Origin: Azadirachta indica
Lineage: Eukaryota; Streptophyta; Magnoliopsida; Sapindales; Meliaceae
NCBI GenBank assembly: GCA_022749755.1
Contig: CM040451.1
Location: 16,190,825-16,254,824, forward strand
Direction: 5' to 3'
DNA: 64,000 nucleotides
Shown one piece after another: positions 49,727-62,019 of this stretch. Made by a program: the position numbers and the translations under genes. How positions within the stretch are numbered: the first letter of the stretch is position 1; each line of letters starts with the position of its first letter. The notes below the pieces were generated by a model, which ran no database searches, was not told the DNA's origin, and worked only from the letters and a program-made list of their open reading frames with translations.

Positions 49727-51043
49727 TTAGGAAAAAACAAGAGAAACAAGCACTAGTAATATATAAACAATAGAAACTAGTACGAATTTAATTTTTTCCA
49801 CTTTCCTTGAACTAAGATGAAACAATCAAATAAATATTAAAAAATAAAAACAGCGAGACTAAATCAAATCAAAATCACAATACGCTAAATTTATGTGAAA
49901 AAACCTCCCTTCAATGTGAGTGAAAATAAATAATCACAGTCTCAAAAAAATTTTCATTATCATTAAATAAAAAATACAAGAGTTTTCTTATAAGATTATA
50001 GTCTTAAAAATAAATAGAAACTCAACCACAAAGTGAAAGCCAAAGTAAAGTCTTACCAAATACACTAACAAATGAAATACTAAAATAGAAGACTCAAATT
50101 AAGACTATAAAAATTTTGAAAACAGAGTTGCTGTAAACGCCAATTTTGGATGTGTTAGAGAACTTTAATGATCGATCATATCGATCAAAATTGAAAACTA
50201 TGTTGTAAAATCTTCACGTAAAACTTGAGCCAAAACAGAGATAAAATTGTTATTTGATCGTTAGTTTGATGGAAACTGTATAAAGCTGAAACTTCCTAGA
50301 AAAGTGTTTTTTCTTCTCATGGCTATACACCATCTTCATGCACATACATCTTACCAAACCAACATAAAAGAAATTGTCACTAATCATATAGGCTTACAAG
50401 TTTGGACNNNNNNNNNNNNNNNNNNNNNNNNNNNNNNNNNNNNNNNNNNNNNNNNNNNNNNNNNNNNNNNNNNNNNNNNNNNNNNNNNNNNNNNNNNNNN
50501 NNNNNNNTTAAACCTCTATCTTGCAACAGTTATAGCTCTAATATCACAACATCTTAATTTTAAATATGATTTAGTACTATTAGTTTTCACTTTAATTTTA
50601 AAAACAAAAACTTAAGACTTGTTAGGTAAATATCAAGTTTAACGAAGCTCATTCATTTTGGTTACTAATATCAGAGATCATGCTTCCGATTACAACGACT
50701 CTTCAGTATACCATTCAAGAATATCCTCACTTTCCATATGAAACAGAAAGAATTCATGGAAATTTCTATCAGTATGCAATGTGTTCACAAATTTAGCAAT
50801 AAAATAGGATTTGATAATTGGGCAACTGCATGCCTTCAATGGGCAGAGTTTATAAGAATCCTGGATGACAATTTATAGAAGCAGAGTATGAAAACATTAC
50901 ATACAGAATTCACACACATCAACTTACACAGCATTTGTACAGTCTTCTTCTGAAATTCTTAGCGCTCATAGACAGTACAATGTTTCGACAGAAACAATAA
51001 CCAGCTCGCATACCTTAGGTTGTACAGATATACATTATGGAAA
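49727..51043. other. Spacer with possible LTR fragment and second assembly gap
   Basis: Around 49880-49990, ACGCTAAATTTATGTG followed by AAAAAACCTCCCTTC resembles sequence common in plant Copia LTR regions; support is weak. The ORF at 50304-50615 is artificial because it reads through the N run. 50640-51043 is the presumed 3' end of the reductase gene transcript on the minus strand. Confidence 0.4.
50408..50507. other. Assembly gap (100 N)
   Basis: Exactly 100 N, a placeholder for a gap of unknown size between the ankyrin array and the reductase gene. Confidence 0.99.
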
Positions 51044-52652
51044 TTATGCAGAGAACTTGTGTCTATCATGAGGGGAAGAATAATCAATGTTGGGGCCAAT
51101 AGGAATGATCCCATAGGTATTGATAGAGGGATGGCTTCTGTAGTAATGCCGCTTGATGTGTTGCATATTGACTGTGCTAGACATGCCAGGGATCTGATAT
51201 ATGTCTTTGGTGTAATTGAACAAATTCGGATACTCACGTAACAGTTTCTTGTTGCACTTGAAGTAAACCGAATATACCTGTAATCATAACAAGCTTAAAT
51301 CATTAAAGATGTATTAACAAATGAACTGCAGAGAAATATTAGAGTTGCCTGCAACCTCTAGCTCCAAATTTCAGGTCCTTTCTCTATTTTGCACAACAAT
51401 CAAAACATTCCAAAATACCGAATAAGTAAATAACACTAAAATTAGAGTTTCGTTTTGTGTATTACTAATGGTCACATATTTAAACAATTTCTAATCAACT
51501 ACAGCAATTTGGAAATCTCTTCAGCAATGAAAGACAGAGGCAATATGTCATTTTGCTGCCTAAAACACACGACACAACAGGAAAGGGCAAAAAAATGAAG
51601 CTATTACTAAACAGGTTAAAATCTAATATGAATACCTCATCAAATCTTATAAGGGTGGAAAAGAACCGAATATCTGCTTCAGTCAACCTGTTTCCACATA
51701 TGTATCGTTGCTTGCCAAGTATTTCTTCGCATCTGTCCAAAGCTTCGTACACTTGCCTTACAGCCTGCAAAAAGGATCGATGAACATTATAAAATTACAT
51801 AGCAATTTAGACCTGAATACTAATGCACCATAAAAATTCCTTACTTCATCATATGGCTCTTGCTTCCTTGCAAACCCGCATTTATAAACACCATTATTTA
51901 TATTATTGTATACCCATTCATTAGTCGCATCAATTTGATCTCGCAGGTCAGGTGGATACAGATCCAGAGCAGCATTTTCAGCCATATCATTGAATTCAGA
52001 ATTAAACATGCGGATTATCTCTGAACTCTCATTATTCACAACTGTCTTGAGCTTCTTATCCCATAGTACCTAATACAGAAAAAAAAATAGCTTCCGTCAT
52101 TAAACAGATTGAAACATTAGGAACAAAACGAAAATGGAGATTACTTGTTGCTAGTGAAGTGAACGTACAGGAATTAAGTACTTTCCAGAGTAGTTCGGAA
52201 TTGCAAGCTCATACAATTCTCTGATAGTTTTGGCACCATACAAAGGGTCGGGTTCAGCTCCCGGTTCCTCAGTATTGGTAGCCGGAAAAACCCATCCCCT
52301 ATGCTCATCAGTTTCCTTTGTTCTTTCCCATATTGGGTTGACCGACTGCAAGATGAATCATCAAACAAGCTTAATTTACATGTTGACAATGTAATATGAG
52401 CATAAACAAATACACAATATCATTTCATGATTCACCAACCGAAAAGCTGATGGCTTTCTCAAGTCCTTTGAGCCTCAAGTATGCAAGACACCTGCATGCC
52501 CAAGGACAAGCATACGATATATACAGATGATACCTCCCGGATTCCGCTGGAAACTGAGAATTCGGGTCTCGCAAAATAAAGTTCCGGAAAGCTGAATCAG
52601 TTCTCATAAAAGAACCAGAACCTGAAACCTCATCAAGAGCAGATCGAGCCAT
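51044..52652 (-). CDS. Glutathionyl-hydroquinone reductase (Xi-class GST, ECM4-like)
   Basis: Five coding exons on the minus strand: 52652-52440, 52345-52169, 52069-51845, 51764-51636 and 51277-51044. All have GT/AG borders and whole-codon junctions, together 978 bp for 325 aa. The N-terminal thioredoxin-like domain reads [29 protein letters not shown]; catalytic Cys49 lies in the CPWA motif that defines the family. Then follow [49 protein letters not shown] and the helical C-terminal domain ([41 protein letters not shown]). The enzyme reduces glutathionyl-hydroquinones using glutathione (EC 1.8.5.7 family), with a role in quinone detoxification; no targeting peptide is obvious, so it is probably cytosolic. 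Residue 53 is Cys where plant homologues I recall have Ser. A 5' UTR intron is likely (52665-53071). From memory the closest relative is At4g19880. Confidence 0.93.
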
Positions 52653-53150
52653 TTTTCGAATATGCTGAAAAATATATATCAGTTGAAGACATCAGCAGCA
52701 TTTCTTTCAATCACCAAGCAGCAGAATCATCACTGCAACTTGGTAATTTCATCTGAAGCTAAAAATTATTATAACACTTCCATTGTCAACCAATTCCTGA
52801 AAAGAGCTCAAACTAAACAAATAGAACCCATCTAGCGATCATAATACATGAACTGATCAAAATTACCAAACTAGACATATCTTTCAACTAAATTGGTATT
52901 TCAAAACATTCCCAATTCAAGAGAACTTCTATACAATCAGCAAATATTCAGAACAACCCAACTTAATTTCAGCACATCCATATATAAACAGAAACCATTT
53001 AAAATAACACAATAAAGAAAAAAGAATAGCGTACGAGATCAAAGAAAACGAAGAATGAAATAGGGGGTTACCTTGAGAGAAGATTGAGAAAGAGGGAAAG
53101 GTGTGTTTGGTAAGTGGGTTTTGCTCAAGAGCAAGATCACCAGATCAGTT
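52653..53150 (-). other. 5' UTR and leader intron of the reductase gene
   Basis: On the minus strand a leader with CTTTCTCAATCTTCTCTCAAG ends at a GTAACC donor (53071). The acceptor TTTTTCAG ends at 52665, twelve bases before the ATG. The pyrimidine-rich leader probably starts near 53150. The region upstream (53150-53320) includes a short GC-rich patch (GGCGGCGCCGCCGG) and CCACGTAA, fitting a promoter. Transcript ends are inferred. Confidence 0.55.
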
Positions 53151-53339
53151 GGTCATATTTTTTCTTCCTTGAATTTAAGTGGGTTTAGGTAAAAAGTGTC
53201 GGATTAAGAAATTAAACAACGTGCCGAGGATTACGTGGCAATCACACAGAGGTTGTTTTTGTTGTTGTCGATTTCTGGTTGGTGGCGGCGCCGCCGGAAT
53301 CTTGTTGGCCTTTTTTGTAAATGCGCATTACTTAATATA

Positions 53340-55620
53340 AAATATAAAAATAAATGTACATAATATATTTGTTATAACTGAAAAAACATCCATAGAGTGT
53401 AAGTATTATACTATAAAATAAATATTACTAATATTTATATAAACTAATGTAATAAAATAAATTATTCACTAGTAACTTAAGGGCAAAGTATTTATGGTTT
53501 CTTCAATCTTATAATGAAAAGGGTGAAGTCCTTAAAAAGTTATATTAAGATAAATTTTTGTTTATGGAAAAAATGTAAATCTTTACAATTATAGTAAGAT
53601 AGATTTTTACTTAAAAGGACGTTAAAAGGGCTCGAATCTCTATTTAAATAGATGTTAAAATGGTTTTTTTCTCCTATAATAGAAAAAGTCGAGTCATTAA
53701 AATCACATTAAAATAAATTTTTATTTATAAAAAATAGTGCGAGTCCTTATAATTCTATAATAAAAAGATTTTTATTTAAAAAAGAGTCGAGTTCTTATGA
53801 TCACATTAAAATAAATTTTTGTTTAAATGAATGTTCAAGGGTTTAAGTTTTTACAGTCACATTAAAATAGATTTTCGAACAACAAATCTTTACATTGCTA
53901 TTGCTTGAATTTTAAATGGTTTAAGAGTATTAAAGGTGCCTCATGCCATTCAACCCCTATACTTAGAGGATCATAAATATATTCAATCTACACCAAGAAG
54001 ACATAAATATAATTAAATAATTTATCATCTAATTGATAAAATAATGTAATAAATTATTTATAAATTTATGCAATTTTCTTATTATTATAATCAATAAACG
54101 TGTGTGATTACCATTCATTTTCTTTAATAATAGTTAATAATTATATTTCATAATAATTTTTAATTCGGTGATACTATTGTCACTTTTCAAAATTCTTACA
54201 AAAATTGCTTTCTTTAATATATCAATTAAAGTATATTAAAATAATAAAAAAATTTTATAACACCTCATTTATCAAAAAATAACCTTCACTCTCATTTTTT
54301 TTTCACAAACCTAGTATTCTCAATTTTTTTAACTAAAAACCATCAATCAAATTTTTTTCAAAATATACTCTTATAAATTTGTTAAAAAATAAAAGATTAT
54401 TTATTTAATTTAGAGTTTGAAAAGGAAAAGAAATTTTATGGAAAATAAAAGTTAAAAATTAATAGAAGTACTATTGTTTAAGATAAAACCAAAATGTATA
54501 AATTCAAATTAAATATGTCTTTTTATTTAATCTTAATTAAGGTTTGCCCTCTAGGTGTATCTCAGATAGTTTAGGGTATACTTGGTGCTCATAAATTATC
54601 CTCAATTTAAGTAATAATAAGGGATAAAAATTTGATGTTTCATAGGTGAAATTTCTTATCCCATTCAAAACATTTTAAAAAAGAAAATTTCTTCAAAAAT
54701 AAGCTCCTTTACCATTAATTTCATTAATTACAAAAATCACCTCTAAATTTAGGCTAAATCCAAAAATTTTTCAAACTTACACTTAAATATTCAGATTTTT
54801 CTTTAAAGTATTCCCAAGAACAAAAACAATATATAAATTTCTATTCATCAATATCTCCACCACTACAGAATGATTATGCATATGCATATTTCAAATACCA
54901 TGTATATTCACGTATTTCATCATTAACATGGAGGCAATTATATATATTGAAGGAAGTCGACGTGAATTGTTTAATCAAGAAGAACATTAGCTGGCCATGT
55001 GCATTGCAGTTATGCACAAATCTCTGTTTTCTTTATAGAAATGAATACACAGAACCAACAACTGGAGCTGAATGTCATCAGAAACAACATTTAAGCAGCA
55101 TGAAGTCCAAGCTCTTATGCAAGCAATCAGCTTGTTCAACACCTCTCGTTGAGATGGAGATTCAACATTTCAGCCATAACAATGGCTCCAAGCTGCCTGG
55201 CTTCGCTCCATCATATTGTTTCATACACTTCAAGTCCATCCTTCATCAATTGCATTCTGCTTACCAATGCACAAAGTGCAGCACCCGTTTCACCCACTTG
55301 AACTCAAATTTCTTATTTGTTAACAACAGCACTTCCATCCCGTAATGGATGTCTTGTGCACAAAGTTTTCTATAATGATGCCAGGGCCTCATTTTTTTTT
55401 TATTTTTAGCATCTGCACTACAGATTCCAGGTTGGAGATCATTCCGAGGAGTGCGGTGTGACAGCTGCGGCCTATTTCTGCATTCTGCCACAATCCCTTG
55501 GAAAATAGACGAGGAAACTTGAAATCAACTGCAATGTATACTCTGAACCAGCCCATCCTGCATTTGATGAATTGTTTCCTCCACAAATTCTGCGCTGAGA
55601 TTGTCATAAAACTGCAACAC
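53340..55620. other. Spacer between the reductase and PPR genes (part 1)
   Basis: Contains the degenerate repeat array 53518-53880. 53900-54900 shows nothing recognisable. The ORFs at 54947-55345 (+) and 55261-55607 (-) overlap each other and match no family I know. The minus-strand phrase FYDNLSAEFVEETIHQMQDG near 55600 looks coding but soon hits a stop, so a decayed exon or a PPR 3' UTR exon is possible. Confidence 0.4.
53518..53880. repeat. Degenerate tandem array, unit about 45-65 bp
   Basis: About six or seven diverged units follow the pattern GTCGAGTCCTTA..ATCACATTAAAATAAATTTTT..TTTAAA. They begin near 53518, 53568, 53629, 53684, 53736, 53785 and 53830. It is non-coding and AT-rich, lying upstream of the reductase promoter. 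Confidence 0.6.
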
Positions 55621-55719
55621 CAGTTTCACCCAATTTATGTCAACATCAATGTGCAATAGCTACAAAATACAATCAGGACATCACCAATTGCTTTGATGAT
55701 AATAACTATGTTTCATGTG

Positions 55720-57632
55720 TAAGAGTTCAATATATTCTTTTTCAGAGAAAACATTTATAATTCTTTTTTCCTGCTGCTGGTGCCAATTGTGTAACCTCTC
55801 TCCATCTCAAATGTGTTCCAATACCTTCTCTACAGTAGATGTATGGAGGTACAGAAAACATGAAACAAGGTCCTTCCACTAACATGGAACAACAAACTAT
55901 AAAGCCCATGAATGACTAAAAATACCTGAAGCAAAACATAGACAATGTGTTGGTCAGCCAATTCACGTGACCAAGCAAATAAATTGAGAGGCTTGGCAGT
56001 TGGTAAATTCGCAAGGGACTGTGTTCCTTAGATTTCCAAAAGTAAATGTGTAATCATTAAATATAAATAACATTGGCATCGAGCATGTATTATTAATGGA
56101 AGCCTTTGCAGTATTAGGATAAAAACACAAACTACTGTAAATTAATAGGGAACTCCTATGTTATAAATACCAGGATAACTGTAGAATAGAACTTCTGGGG
56201 AACTATCTTATTTAGCTTAAACAAGAAGTAATTTCCAAACTGTGTCACACGTCCTTACCAGAAGCACGAAAATAGAAAGTTGTAGTCCACTTTCCTCAAG
56301 GTCAAAATATGCCAAGAAAATGTTTGAATTAGACTGAAATGAGAATCACCAAGTATCTTCTGAAAACAAACTTGGAAATGATGCTGCAGCAGAACGCAAC
56401 AAAAGAAAAATATCACCATTCAGTCATATAAAAAGCTTTTCATGTCCTTTGAGAGCAACTGCCCAATTCATATACGTATATATAGATGCTTCTAACAACC
56501 ATACGTTCTAAATTAGGACAAATAAGATAGTTTACAATGTGCAGCAAAAGCATGTAACGAAGACTAAGCTAATCAGCACTCCAAAATGAAGAGAAATTTG
56601 CTAGGGAAAGAATTAGAATCAACTAATAGAGGGCTTGTCAAACTTTTTCCATCTTACCTTGTTCAACTCTGAGTCATATGCATACTAAAGTTCGATATTT
56701 TCTTTTTCAGGGAAAATTTTATAATTCTTTTCTCCTGCTGCTGGTGCCAATTGTATAACCTCTCTCCATCTCAAATGTTTTCTAATATCTTCTCTCTACA
56801 GCAGATTTATGCAGGTGCAGCTAACATGAAACATGGTCCACCCACTAACATGAAATCACAAACTATAAAGCCCATGAAATGACTAAAATATAGACAATGT
56901 GTTGGTCAGCCATTTCATGTGACCGTGTAAATAAGCAAGGGTTTTTTGCCGTGTGAGAGACTGGCAGTTGGTAAATTCGCAAGGGACTGTGTTCCTTAGA
57001 TTTTGAAAATTAGATGTGTGATCATTAAATATAAATAACATTGGCATTCAGCGTCTATTGTTAACAGAAGCCTTTGTAGAATTAGAAAAAAAAAAAAAAT
57101 GAAATACCATAAATTAATATGAAACGTTTATGTTATTAATACCAGGGTAACAGTAGAATAGAACTTCTCGGGAACTATCTTATTTGGCTTAAAACACCAA
57201 ATAACTGCCAAACTGAGTTACATGTCCTTACCACAAGCACAATAATAGAAAGTTGTTGTCCACTTTCCTCAAGGTCAAAATAGAGAATCACCATGTAGCT
57301 TCTGAAAACAAACTTGGAAATGAAGCTGCAGCAGAACACACCCAAAGAAAGATTATCAACATGCAGTATATAAAAAGCTTTTTGATGTCCTTTCAGAGCA
57401 ACTGCACAATTCATATATATAGATGCTTCTAACAACCATGAGTTTTAAATTGAGAGAAACAAGATAGTTTACAATGTGAAGCAAAAGCATGTAATGATGA
57501 GTATGCTAATCAGCACTCCAAAATGAAGAGAAATTTGCTGGGAAAAGAATTAGAATCAAGTAATAGAGGGTCTTGTCAAACTTTTTCCTTCTTACCTTGG
57601 TCAACTCTGAGTCATATGCATACTAAGGTTCC
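55720..57632. repeat. 0.95-kb tandem duplication downstream of the PPR gene
   Basis: Unit 1 (about 55720-56692) and unit 2 (about 56693-57632) share long stretches in the same order: CTGCTGCTGGTGCCAATTGT, AACCTCTCTCCATCTCAAAT, GGTAAATTCGCAAGGGACTG, TAAATATAAATAACATTGGC, CCACTTTCCTCAAGGTCAAA, CTTGGAAATGA, AAAATGAAGAGAAATTTGCT and TCTGAGTCATATGCATACTA. No convincing coding frame is present; the ORF at 57175-57435 lies in unit 2 and is not supported. Both units lie 3' of the PPR coding region on its strand, so they could form part of a long 3' UTR or separate non-coding DNA. Confidence 0.85.
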
Positions 57633-57962
57633 TGTGGGAGGAGATCCATGGAAGTAGCAACCCAAAGCCATCAAGGAACTCCAAGATGAAGGCTACTGAG
57701 GCCATTTCACTTCAACTATTCTCTGTCATTAGAGTATAGTTATTGTTGTTTTCAAATGTAAAATTATACAGCACTTTAATGTATCTGCTAATAATTTTCG
57801 CTCCGTACAGAAATATATATAAACAGTAAAGAGACAATCACCCTGCCACTGTTAAGGAAAAAGAAACAGAAGATTCTGATCCACGCAAGGACCTCAAACA
57901 ACATTCTTTGAAGGCTGTTTGAAAGCAAATAAAATGCATCCATTTACTGTTAAATTGGTCTT

Positions 57963-60082
57963 CTAACCAATTCCTTCAGAGATCCTCTCAGACAAGTCAG
58001 ACACAAGAGAATACTTGTTGCTCTCATAGCATGCAGTCATGAATGCTGCCCGAGTCACATTATCCACATTTCGGTCCTTATCTAATAATTTATTAAAGAA
58101 CAGTGCCGCCATCCCTACTTTTTTCTCACTACAAAGCTTCCTGATCAGGGTGTTAACTGTACGGATCCACAGCTTTTTATCCAAGCTTTCCAAAATAACC
58201 ATTGCTGTGGCAGAATCATCTTGCTTGCAGTATTCATAGGCTAATGTCACCCGAGTAACTTCGCAAGGGGAAATCCCTTTGGCTATCATAGTTTCATAGA
58301 GCTGGCAAGCTTCATCCAACTTGGACTCTTTGCAAAGGCCGCTGATGAGAGCCCCATAAGTAATACTATCAGGTACACAACCATGTTGATACATCCTGTG
58401 GAAAAGCTTTATAGCCGAACCGATATTTCCGTCCCTACAATACCCACAAATCATGGATGTGTAAGTTTCCTTGGTCGGAACCAAGCCAACCCCCATTGCT
58501 TCCTCAAAGAATTTCTCACTTTCTTTCATTTTCTTCTGCCTACAGAATGCGGCAATTAACGTAGTATATGCATACATATCAGGTTGCAATCCAACTTTGA
58601 GCATCTTACCAAGAAATCCCAGGGCTCTGTCAGTTTCAGCTTGCTTGCAGTGCTCGGATAAGAGAATGGTATATGTAACTTTATCGGCTTGCAGTCCCTG
58701 CCTAAATCCCTTCTTAAGAAGTTCATAAGCTTCTTGAAGCCTTCCCTTTTTAAAGAGACCATCAATAATTGCATTATAGGCATAGATATTAGAGTTGCAG
58801 CCTTCTTTTTCCATTAAATCCATCAATTCATATGCTCTTTCAAAATTTCCCACTTTGCAGTGGCCATTAATAAGACTAGTATATGTGTTGGTGTTTGGAA
58901 CTAGTCCTTGTTCTTTCATTCTCTCCAATAACATCTCTGCACGATTCATCTTCTCCTCTTTGCAGTACCCACTAATCATGGCAGTATATGTATACACATT
59001 TGGCTTGTAATTATCACTCCTTACAAGCTTAAGAAACAGCCTAAACGCCTTTTCAGTCCATCCCTTCTTGCAAAGTCCATCAATCAATGCTGTATGAGTA
59101 TACACATTAGGTTTCCATCCTTTCCTAACCATTTCCTCCAGCTTTTCAAATGCTTGCTTTATACTGCCCCTCTTACACAACCCGTTAATCAAAGACGTAA
59201 AATTGATCAAATTCGGCGTCAAACCCATCCCTATCATCTTATCAAAATACCAAAACGCTCTGTTCACAAAACCCTTTTCACAAAAAGCAGTAATCAACAG
59301 TGTTAACGTAGCATTATCGACAATAAATCGTCTCTCAAGCATTGCATTCAACCATCTATCAGCCTCTGTAACTCTACCCATTCGACAATATGCAACCACC
59401 ATCAACTTATAACTGCAAGAGTCAGGACAAACACCTCTTGCACACATTTCATCAAACACTTCCTCTCCATATTCAACCAAACCCATCTCACAAGCCGTCC
59501 TAACGACACAATTTAACGTGCTAGTAAACAACGGCAACCATAATTTGAAATTTCAATAACCATACTAAAACCCTCCTTCAACCTCCCAATCTCAGCAAAA
59601 TTTCTCACCATACACTGCATAACCTCATGGGCTCTCTCAAAATTTCCATTACCAATCAACGACGTAGCACAAACTATGTGAAGCCTCATAAAATGACGAA
59701 ACTTAGCAAACCCAACTGCCCAGTAAAAGAAACTGAGCGCCACCATCGACCCCGCTTCATTAGCAAGCGAAGCAACCACCGTAATAGCCTGTTCGTGGGT
59801 CAAAGATTCAGCATTTACGGGAAGATTGAGTTTGGGAGGCGATGACCTAAAATGGGTTTTTTGGTAATAGGATTCAAGGACCAATGAGCAGACAGTTTTA
59901 ACGATAGATTGGGGCAGTGAAGGCGACGGTGGTGCTGAGAAACCGGGCTGCGTTGAAGTGGAGAGAAAATTATGATAGTTGGTTTGGTGAAAAAGTGATC
60001 TGATAATGAATACATTGAGGTTTGGTGTTGATGATATTTTCTGTTGAAATCCATGAGATCGAAGAATAAGAAGAGAAACCAT
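57963..60082 (-). CDS. P-class pentatricopeptide repeat protein with one-base frameshift
   Basis: The minus-strand coding region runs from ATG at 60082 ([18 protein letters not shown]) to the stop at 57963-57965. Two open frames overlap near 59537-59540: upstream codons end IEISNYG, and downstream [12 protein letters not shown] continues one frame over. Restoring one T would give an uninterrupted frame of about 706 aa. The N-terminus is rich in Ser, Arg and His with few acids, as in mitochondrial targeting peptides. From about residue 130 there are roughly 14 PPR motifs of 35 residues (e.g. [60 protein letters not shown]), with no E or DYW tail, so it is P-class. Such proteins bind organellar RNA and act in processing or stability. 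From memory At4g19890 is very similar across the whole length. The break may be a sequencing error or a real recent mutation. Confidence 0.88.
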
Positions 60083-60169
60083 CAAAAATTGGCGCTCAGT
60101 TTGTATGAGAACAGTTTGAAGCTTCAATAGTTTGTTTTGACAAAGACGGAATCAGCTGAACCATTTCAA

Positions 60170-60716
60170 AAAGGATAATAACATATAGGTCCCTTTACGT
60201 TAGTAAAATAATAAATAAAGAGACACTATCAAATTTTGAACAGATAGGTCCTCAATTTTACTTGATTTTCAAATTTAAGATAAGGGTTATCTTTAGTTAA
60301 CCCCTTCTAATATTGACAATCATCACTCTACCTTTAAATTTATTATATTTAACACTTTCAAAAATAAACTCGTAATTTATAATTATAAATTTATAAAAAT
60401 AATTGTTTTCTTCTTTCAAAAGCTAAAATTGTAATTTATAATGTCAAACTAATAAAACATAATTTTTTCCTCCTTCAAATATTCCTTCTTTTTCTTCCTT
60501 GAGCATTGTTGTTTTATAAAGTGGAGAAGAGTTCGAATAGACGATTGAAGAGACAAGATTTGTTGTGTGATATCAGAATGTATAATTTTTAGTATCAACA
60601 TCTTCTTTCATCATCATCATCATCATCATCATCTTCTTCTTCTTCTTCTTCTTCTTCTTCTTTTTCTTTTCTTCTTTTCTCTCTATTTCTCTATTCTTCT
60701 TCTTTTTTCTTTTCTT

Positions 60717-60747
<31 letters not shown>

Positions 60748-61095
60748 TTTTCTCTCTATTCAGTTCTTTTTTTTTTTATCTCTTTTATCCTTTTCTTTTT
60801 GGATTTTGTCATTTCATATATATTAACTACCATTAGAGATAATATAGTCTTTTTACTAGTCAACTTGAATGAGTAGTTAAATTTAATTATAGAACTTAAT
60901 GGTTTGAGGGTGAGTTAAGCACTTAGAATAAACCTGGAGGTGCAGTGATGATAGTCAATATTGAAAGGGGAAACTAAAGATTACTTTTAAGATAAAGATA
61001 ATAACAATTTAATCACTAATCTTTAAAATAACAACGAAAATATAATTTTAAATTTTAATAAATTAACCCCTAACTTTAATTCTTTTCTAGGATTG
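60170..61095. mobile_element. Inverted-repeat element upstream of the PPR gene (tentative)
   Basis: Segment 60285-60360 (TTATCTTTAGTTAACCCC, AATATTGACAATCATCACT) is matched in inverted orientation at about 60920-61000 (read on the minus strand: TAATCTTTAGTTTCCCC, AATATTGACTATCATCACT). Outer parts match less well and start near GGATAATAACATATAGGTCC. The middle holds a large pyrimidine microsatellite. It lies about 90-1000 bp upstream of the PPR start codon. Ends and target duplication are not resolved. Confidence 0.5.
60612..60770. repeat. (ATC)n/(TTC)n pyrimidine microsatellite
   Basis: ATC units (about 60612-60632) run into TTC units with T-rich interruptions up to about 60770. The strand is almost purely C/T. 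The predicted 89-residue ORF across it (His, Leu and Phe runs) is a by-product of the repeat. Confidence 0.9.
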
Positions 61096-62019
61096 GGTGA
61101 ATAAATGGACAATAAGAAAAATCAGTCTCACAAGATCCATTTTAGTCCTTATAACTTTTAATCTAAATTTAATTCTTTATCTACAGAATCGAATTATTCA
61201 AGTCGATTTTTAATATCATGATCAAAGAATAAAGTGGACCAAAAATGGATGAAAATTATATAAATTTTTTTTTCTAAATTAAGTATACACGTAACATATT
61301 TTAATTGATCGAATTTACTTATGATAATATGTATAACTACATAGATAACTAAAATTAAATAAAAAAAAAAGACAAGACAAAAGGAAATAAGAATCAAACC
61401 GAACTAGAGAACTTTATAATCGATTAGATAATAAGAAAGTTATTTTAATATTTATTTTCTTTATTTTATTTTATGTATTGATAGATGAATTTAATTTATG
61501 ATGTTACTACTTTTTTATAGGCAAGCTTTATATTCAAATAGATTTAAAATGTAAGAACATTATTTATTATTTATAATGTTGTAATTAAATTTTAGAGACG
61601 ATGTTAAATCGTTACATTTTAATTATAATTTTTAAATTTTATGATTGCGTTGATGTGTATACTATAATATCCCACTTCTAATTTTAATAAAAAAAATGGT
61701 GAATATTGTATTTCTGAACTTGAATTTTGTGTCATTTATTATTAAGAATTTAATAATAAATTAACATTTATCATTAATATTTAGTATTATAGTATTGTAA
61801 TTAATTTTAGGATATAACATTAATTTGCTCCATGTGTATTAATTACTAACCATCATCGTATTCCTTATTTGAATGCAATAAGTATTATTTTGAAAGTTGT
61901 AAACTTATATTTTATTTAATCTATTATTAGTTATAAGACTTTAATACATTTCTTATAATATTTTCAAAAATTCTAAATTTCGGATATGATACAATTGCAT
62001 AAAATAAATAAATAAAATT
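61096..62019. other. Gene-free AT-rich spacer
   Basis: No gene, RNA or resolvable repeat seen. The minus-strand ORF at 61194-61397 is low-complexity Ile, Leu and Phe-rich and not supported. Confidence 0.5.

Noticed and set aside
50304..50615. 103-residue ORF
   Set aside because: It reads through the 100-N gap, so most of its middle is unknown sequence.
54947..55345. 132-residue plus-strand ORF with several cysteines
   Set aside because: No recognisable domain, and opposite-strand ORFs of similar size overlap it. Nothing distinguishes it from chance.
60567..60836. 89-residue ORF rich in His, Leu and Phe
   Set aside because: It is a translation of the ATC/TTC microsatellite.
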